A stretch of 9,096 nucleotides of DNA, taken from assembly GCA_936924635.1 (NCBI GenBank), contig CAKZHP010000113.1, forward strand, positions 1 to 9,096. Direction: 5' to 3'. The DNA comes from an uncultured Propionibacteriaceae bacterium (GTDB lineage: Bacteria; Actinomycetota; Actinomycetes; Propionibacteriales; Propionibacteriaceae). This document shows, one piece after another, positions 5,420 through 9,096 of the stretch (position 1 is its first letter; every line of letters begins with the position of its first letter). Position numbers and translations under genes: made by a program. The notes beneath the pieces were generated by a model. It was not told where the DNA came from, did no database searches, and saw only the letters and a program-made list of their open reading frames with translations.

Positions 5420-6355
5420 GTGACCACGACCACCGCTCCCGTCGCACCCGCCCCGACCCTCCGTCGGCGGCGGGTGCGGCTGGGCAGCTTCCGTGGGCTG
5501 CTCATGGCCCTGCCGCCGATCCTGCTGATCGCGATGTTCACCGGCTTCCCGATCGTGCTTGCGATCGCGTACTCCTTCGGCCACACCGGCGGCCTGAACA
5601 GCACTACGGCCCTGATCGCGCAGCACCAGCACGTCGCGACGTCGTGGTGGGGCACGTTCGGTGCGTACGAGGAGGTGCTGACCAACAAGCGCTTCCAGAC
5701 CGACCTCGGGGTGACGCTGCTCGTCACGGTCGTGTCGACCGCCGTGGTGCTCGCGCTGGCGCTGGCCATTGCGCTGTACCTGCGCCTGGCCGGTGGCTGG
5801 GCCGCGAAGGCGCTCACGGTGCTGGCGGTGGTGCCGCAGTTCATCCCCGTGGTGATCGCGTCGTGGGCGGTGCTGCTGTTCTACGCGCCGAACGGGTTCC
5901 TGCGGTCGCTGCTCGCGCAGGTCGGCGTCGAGGGGCCGTCGTTCGGCTACTCGGTCACCGCCATTATCCTCGGCCAGGTGTGGGTGAGCCTGCCCTTCTG
6001 CGTGCTGATGTGCGCCTCGGGCGTGCAGGCGGTGCCGGACGCACTCATCGAGGCGGCGCGCGACTCCGGGGCCAGCCTGGCGCGCACCGTGGTGTCGGTG
6101 GTGCTCCCGCTGGCGTTCGTGCCCATCGTGATCGCCGGCACCTTCACCGCCATCGGTGTGATCGGGTCGTTCACGGTGCCGTACTTCACGGGCCCGAACG
6201 CGCCCACGATGCTCGGGGTGGACATGGCCAACTACTTCACCGCCTACAACCAGCCGCAGCAGTCGATCGTGATGGCTGTCGTGGTGTTCGTGATGGCGTC
6301 GGCGATCGCCGGTGTGTACGTGTGGGCGAACTTCCGCTCCTCGGGGGAGGGCTGA
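5420..6355 (+). CDS. ABC transporter permease, first subunit
   Basis: This is a 311-residue inner-membrane protein. The start is a GTG at 5420, 7 nt after the lipoprotein stop, with no clear Shine-Dalgarno, so coupling to the previous gene is likely; a later ATG near 5504 would remove the basic N-terminus RRRRVRLGSFRG and is less likely. About six membrane segments are visible, near residues 27-54, 95-122, 131-157, 178-203, 226-256 and 282-305. The cytoplasmic EAA loop that docks on the ATPase is EAARDSGASLARTVVSVVLP, with EAA at 211-213 and the Gly at 217. Length and topology are typical of PotB/CysT-type importer permeases. It shares one base (TGATG) with the next gene. Confidence 0.9.
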   Translation: MTTTTAPVAPAPTLRRRRVRLGSFRGLLMALPPILLIAMFTGFPIVLAIAYSFGHTGGLNSTTALIAQHQHVATSWWGTFGAYEEVLTNKRFQTDLGVTLLVTVVSTAVVLALALAIALYLRLAGGWAAKALTVLAVVPQFIPVVIASWAVLLFYAPNGFLRSLLAQVGVEGPSFGYSVTAIILGQVWVSLPFCVLMCASGVQAVPDALIEAARDSGASLARTVVSVVLPLAFVPIVIAGTFTAIGVIGSFTVPYFTGPNAPTMLGVDMANYFTAYNQPQQSIVMAVVVFVMASAIAGVYVWANFRSSGEG

Positions 6356-7167
6356 TGATCGCGCGCGCGGTGCGTACGGTCGTCGTGGGCCTCGCCGTCG
6401 TCGCGCTGGCGATCTTCGTGGTGGGGCCGCTGGTGTGGCTGGCCTCGCGCGCGTTCGCGGAGAGCTGGGACTACCCCAACTTGTGGCCGACCGGTTTCAC
6501 GCTGCGCTGGTGGCGGGTGGTGCTCGACGACCCGGCCATGGGCATCGCGGTGAACAACTCGTTCACGTTCGCGATCCTCACGGTGCTGATCTCGATGGTG
6601 GTGTGCCTGCCGGCGGCGTACGCGTTCTCTCGCTATGAGTTCCTCGGCCGTCGCGTGATGCTGGTGTCGTTGTTCGCGACCAACGCCTTCCCGAAGATGG
6701 GCCTGTGGGTGGCGCTCGCGTCGCTGTTCTACGCGTTCAACCTGATGCAGACGGTGCTCGGCATCCTGGTCGTGCACGTGCTGGGCACGGTGGTGTTCAT
6801 GACGTGGATCCCGGCCGCCGCGTTCTCGTCGGTGCCGCGGAGCCTGGAGGAGGCCGCGCGCGACGCCGGCGCCGGGCCGCTGCGGGTGTTCTTCACGATC
6901 ACGCTGCCGATGGCGCTGCCCAGCATCATGGTCGCGGTCATCATGAGCTTCATCTCGTCGTTCGACGAGGCGCAGGGCACCTGGCTCGTGGGCGCGCCCG
7001 ACTACATGACGATGCCGACGCAGATGTACTCCCTTGTCCTCAACTACCCCAACCAGGTCTCCGCGGTGTTCTCGATCATGCTGGCCATCCCGTCGGTGCT
7101 GCTGATGCTGCTGGTGCGCAAGCAGATCTTCGGTGGCCAGCTCGCAGAAGGGTTCCAGATCAAGTGA
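6355..7167 (+). CDS. ABC transporter permease, second subunit
   Basis: This is a 270-residue inner-membrane protein. The ATG at 6355 overlaps the previous stop by one base and is preceded by GGGGGAGG ending 4 nt upstream, which decides the start even though the frame is open much further left. Membrane segments lie near residues 8-30, 68-92, 102-126, 133-156, 182-202 and 234-254. The EAA loop is EEAARDAGAGPLRVFFTITL, with EAA at 166-168 and Gly at 172. It is the PotC-type partner of the preceding permease, and the two form the translocation pore. In E. coli YnjC the two permease halves are fused in one protein; here they are separate genes. The stop overlaps or nearly touches the ATPase start. 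Confidence 0.9.
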   Translation: MIARAVRTVVVGLAVVALAIFVVGPLVWLASRAFAESWDYPNLWPTGFTLRWWRVVLDDPAMGIAVNNSFTFAILTVLISMVVCLPAAYAFSRYEFLGRRVMLVSLFATNAFPKMGLWVALASLFYAFNLMQTVLGILVVHVLGTVVFMTWIPAAAFSSVPRSLEEAARDAGAGPLRVFFTITLPMALPSIMVAVIMSFISSFDEAQGTWLVGAPDYMTMPTQMYSLVLNYPNQVSAVFSIMLAIPSVLLMLLVRKQIFGGQLAEGFQIK

Positions 7168-8321
7168 CGATGGCAGAGCAGCCGGGGGCGGCGGTCGCGG
7201 CCGATGCGGTCGTGCGGGACGCGGTGGCCGAGGTGCCGGAGACGGTGGACCCGGCGGTCGCGGCATCGGGAGACGAGGCGGCGTACGTGTCGGTGGGCAG
7301 CATGGCCGCCCAGCAGCCGACGACCGGGCTGCGGCTCACGGGGCTGGGCAAGGTGCTCGGCGGGCGGTCGATCGTGGAAGACCTGGACCTCGACGTCGCG
7401 CCGGGTGAGCTGGTGTGCCTGCTCGGCCCGTCCGGGTGCGGCAAGACCACGACGCTGCGCATGATCGCGGGCTTCCTGACGCCCGACTCGGGGCGGATCC
7501 TCGTCGGTGACGCCGACGTGACCACGCTGCCGCCGGAGCGGCGACCGAGCGCGATGGTGTTCCAGAACTATGCGCTGTGGCCGCACATGACGGTCGAGAA
7601 GAACGTCGCGTACCCGTTGAAGCTCGCCAAGGTGCCCAAGGACGAGGCCGCGCGCCGCGTCACCGAGGCGCTGGAGCTGGTCAACATGACGCACCACCGC
7701 GGCACCCGCCCGGCGCGGATCTCGGGTGGCGAGCAGCAGCGTACGGCGCTGGCGCGGGCCCTCGTGCAGCGCCCCAAGGTGCTGCTGCTCGACGAGCCGC
7801 TGTCGAACCTAGACGCGAAGCTGCGGGTGCGGGTGCGTGAGGATATCCGCGAGATCCAGCAGCGCCTCGGCATCACCACCGTCATGGTCACCCACGACCA
7901 GGAGGAGGCGATGGCGATGAGCGACCGGATCGCGGTGATGAACGCCGGACGCATCGAGCAGGTCTCGACGCCGGCCGAGCTGTACGCGAACCCGCAGACC
8001 GAGTTCGTGGCGTCGTTCGTCGGCCACATCAACCGGTTCGAGGGGCGATTCGCCGGGGGTGTTGTCGAGGCGGCCGACGTGGTCACGGCGGTGAGGCCGG
8101 AGGACGTGGTGCTCGTCGGTGAGGGTACGGACGGCGCGGTCGCCGGCGTGGTGACCCGGTCGATCCCGCACGGGCACTTCACCGAGCTGACGCTGGAGAC
8201 GGCATACGGTGTGTCGCTGCGGTCGTACGTGGGAGACGGCTCCGTCTGCGTCGGTGATCGGGTCTGGTTCACGGTGCGCCGGTCGTGGGAGTTCAAGGAC
8301 GGTCGACGCGTCGTCTCGTGA
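7164..8321 (+). CDS. ABC transporter ATP-binding protein, PotA/UgpC type
   Basis: This 385-residue cytoplasmic ATPase drives the importer. Motifs: Walker A GPSGCGKTT (88-96), Q-loop VFQNYALWP (Gln 134), signature ISGGEQQR (186-193), Walker B VLLLDEP (206-212), D-loop SNLDAKLR and H-loop VTHDQEEAM (His 244). The C-terminal portion after FVGHINRFEG forms a short TOBE-like regulatory domain. The start is uncertain. GTG 7164 makes a 4-nt GTGA overlap with the permease stop and has AGAAGGG 11 nt upstream; ATG 7170 and ATG 7302 are in frame. Either early start gives an unusual acidic, Ala-rich N-terminal extension of about 45 residues before the ATPase core; the 7302 start would remove it. The family is certain; the transported solute is unknown. 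Confidence 0.93.
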   Translation: MTMAEQPGAAVAADAVVRDAVAEVPETVDPAVAASGDEAAYVSVGSMAAQQPTTGLRLTGLGKVLGGRSIVEDLDLDVAPGELVCLLGPSGCGKTTTLRMIAGFLTPDSGRILVGDADVTTLPPERRPSAMVFQNYALWPHMTVEKNVAYPLKLAKVPKDEAARRVTEALELVNMTHHRGTRPARISGGEQQRTALARALVQRPKVLLLDEPLSNLDAKLRVRVREDIREIQQRLGITTVMVTHDQEEAMAMSDRIAVMNAGRIEQVSTPAELYANPQTEFVASFVGHINRFEGRFAGGVVEAADVVTAVRPEDVVLVGEGTDGAVAGVVTRSIPHGHFTELTLETAYGVSLRSYVGDGSVCVGDRVWFTVRRSWEFKDGRRVVS

Positions 8322-8325
8322 GACT

Positions 8326-8356
8326 CGGGTTCACGCCGTAGCGATCAGTGCACCCG
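8326..8356 (+). terminator. Possible hairpin terminator after the ABC operon, no U-tract
   Basis: CGGGTTCAC (8326-8334) pairs with GTGCACCCG (8348-8356) at 8 of 9 positions around a 13-nt loop, starting 5 nt after the ATPase stop. The position suits a terminator, but no T-run follows. In GC-rich actinobacteria such hairpins without a U-tract are often proposed as terminators. Confidence 0.35.
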
Positions 8357-8514
8357 GCCGATGTGAGCCCTCCTGGTCTACCGTGAGGCATGCCGCTGAG
8401 CACCCCCTCCGCTCGCGAGCCGCACGGAACCAGCCACGGAGGTCAGAGATGGCTGGGCTTGTCAGGGCAGGGCTGCGCGTGCAGCCAGATGAACCGGTCT
8501 GGGATGCAGCGTGC

Positions 8515-8520
8515 GGAGGG
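8515..8520 (+). promoter_or_regulatory. Shine-Dalgarno of the Ntox15-like remnant
   Basis: GGAGGG stands 7 nt before GTG 8528 and favours that codon over the upstream in-frame ATG at 8390, which has no comparable site. Confidence 0.45.
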
Positions 8521-8527
8521 CTCTGTC

Positions 8528-8878
8528 GTGAGCCGCGACCTGGCTGCAGACTTCACGGTCGGGGCGGGCCCCAAGCTCGCGCGGAAGAAGAAGGAAAACA
8601 TGCGCCAGCTCGAGCGTCAGATGGACGGGCTGAACAGCATGAGCGCGAATGATCTGCTCAACAATCTCAAGACGGTCAAACGGGGTGGGCTGGCGCAGAG
8701 GCAGGCTCGCGAAGAGTTTCGCAACGACCTGGTAGAGAAGTAGATGCGAGAGCTGCGAAGGGCCGGGCTCTCGCAGAGCGGGGCAGCCAAGCTCGCCGAG
8801 AAGAACGCCGACGACCAGATGCGGACCCTGGCGGCCCTACACGAGCCGGATTCGGGCTCTTCACAGATGAGGGTGTAG
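8528..8878 (+). pseudogene. Ntox15-type polymorphic toxin nuclease domain, interrupted by in-frame TAG
   Basis: From GTG 8528 the frame reads MSRDLAADFTVGAGPKLARK, then a charged helical region (ENMRQLERQMDGLNSMSAND ... KRGGLAQRQAREEFRNDL). It stops at TAG 8741-8743, and the same frame resumes at once with MRELRRAGLSQSGAAKLAEK, continuing to TLAALHEPD and ending at TAG 8876-8878. As I recall the Ntox15 (PF15604) family, the order is RQL..Q..GLN..(T/S)V..(Y/F)L..R, then a helical arm, then ALHxPD (the catalytic HxxD) followed by AGG and NSSIGxQW. The first parts match across the TAG, so one nonsense change splits a single domain. The conserved part after HEPD is absent. No secretion or RHS portion precedes it. 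A functional nuclease is unlikely. Confidence 0.65.
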
Positions 8879-9096
8879 GTCGGCCGGGCGCGTCGGTCCG
8901 CAGGTAGACGTCGAGATCTCCCGACGATGGAGGTTCCTACGCCATCCATCCGAAAGACCTCGACGTGGCCGACGCTACCCCGCCGGCCGGCTTCGGCCGC
9001 CCTGACCTGACCGCCTTCGCGTCTTATCCCAATCGGCTCTGATCGGGTCTGCTGATCCTCTCAACGAGAACGCAGCGACATCACAGCCACCCAACC
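8879..9096. other. Tail of the window, no supportable gene
   Basis: No frame has convincing coding character, and no tRNA, hairpin with U-run or repeat is evident. A plus-strand frame ending at about 9042 contains GFGRPDLTAF, which faintly recalls transposase N-termini, but nothing supports the call. Confidence 0.4.

Noticed and set aside
4246..5844. 532-codon minus-strand open frame opposite the lipoprotein and permease genes
   Set aside because: It is a shadow of well-supported plus-strand genes and shows low-complexity Arg/Val/Gly composition.
5644..6354. Upstream extension of the second permease frame
   Set aside because: It overlaps the first permease entirely, and the ATG at 6355 with GGGGGAGG and one-base overlap is a far better start.
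8390..8527. N-terminal extension of the Ntox15-like frame from ATG 8390
   Set aside because: The 46 residues look like random translation, and the GTG at 8528 has a well-placed GGAGGG; the extension has no matching site.
8940..9042. Transposase N-terminus (GFGRPDLTAF)
   Set aside because: It is a single weak string with no start, no further domain and no terminal inverted repeats in view.

Overview
The window is GC-rich DNA whose gene style points to a high-GC actinobacterium. The signs are strong GC bias at third codon positions, GTG starts, a Tat-like lipoprotein signal and actinobacterial-type polymorphic toxin debris. I cannot name the genus. Four zones can be separated.

(1) Positions 1-1258 (minus strand) hold the first 419 codons of a DEAD-box RNA helicase that runs off the left edge. 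Positions 1259-1488 are its leader.

(2) Positions 1489-3350 have visibly lower GC in the first part (one sampled 60-nt line is about 48%) and read on the minus strand. Four small unrecognised ORFs (2686>2333, 2329>2075, 2078>1683, 1683>1489) are packed with a 3-nt gap, a 4-nt ATGA overlap and a 1-nt TAGTG overlap. Upstream of them, 2705-3171 looks like a frameshift-riddled remnant of a secreted RHS/DNRLRE-type protein. The group resembles a decayed polymorphic toxin followed by orphan immunity-type genes; that role is inference.

(3) Positions 3350-4094 hold no convincing gene but a striking tandem array. Six complete units of about 77 nt and one half unit recur at about 117 nt. Each unit begins TGCGCAGGATGGTCC and ends GGAACGTTCTGCGCA or a variant. 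The two ends pair into a long stem, and differences between units mostly keep the pairing, often through G-U wobbles that exist only on the + strand. This is the most unusual feature of the window and may be an array of structured RNA elements leading toward the downstream operon.

(4) Positions 4240-8321 (plus strand) are a compact four-gene ABC importer operon: lipoprotein binding protein, two EAA-motif permeases and a PotA/UgpC-type ATPase. The binding protein resembles the YnjB group. A weak hairpin follows the ATPase. Beyond it, 8528-8878 is a remnant of an Ntox15-type toxin nuclease domain, broken by an in-frame TAG and ending just after its HEPD catalytic motif. Positions 8879-9096 show nothing I can support.

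Polymorphic-toxin debris therefore lies on both sides of the repeat array plus transporter block, which suggests an accessory region that has been rearranged.
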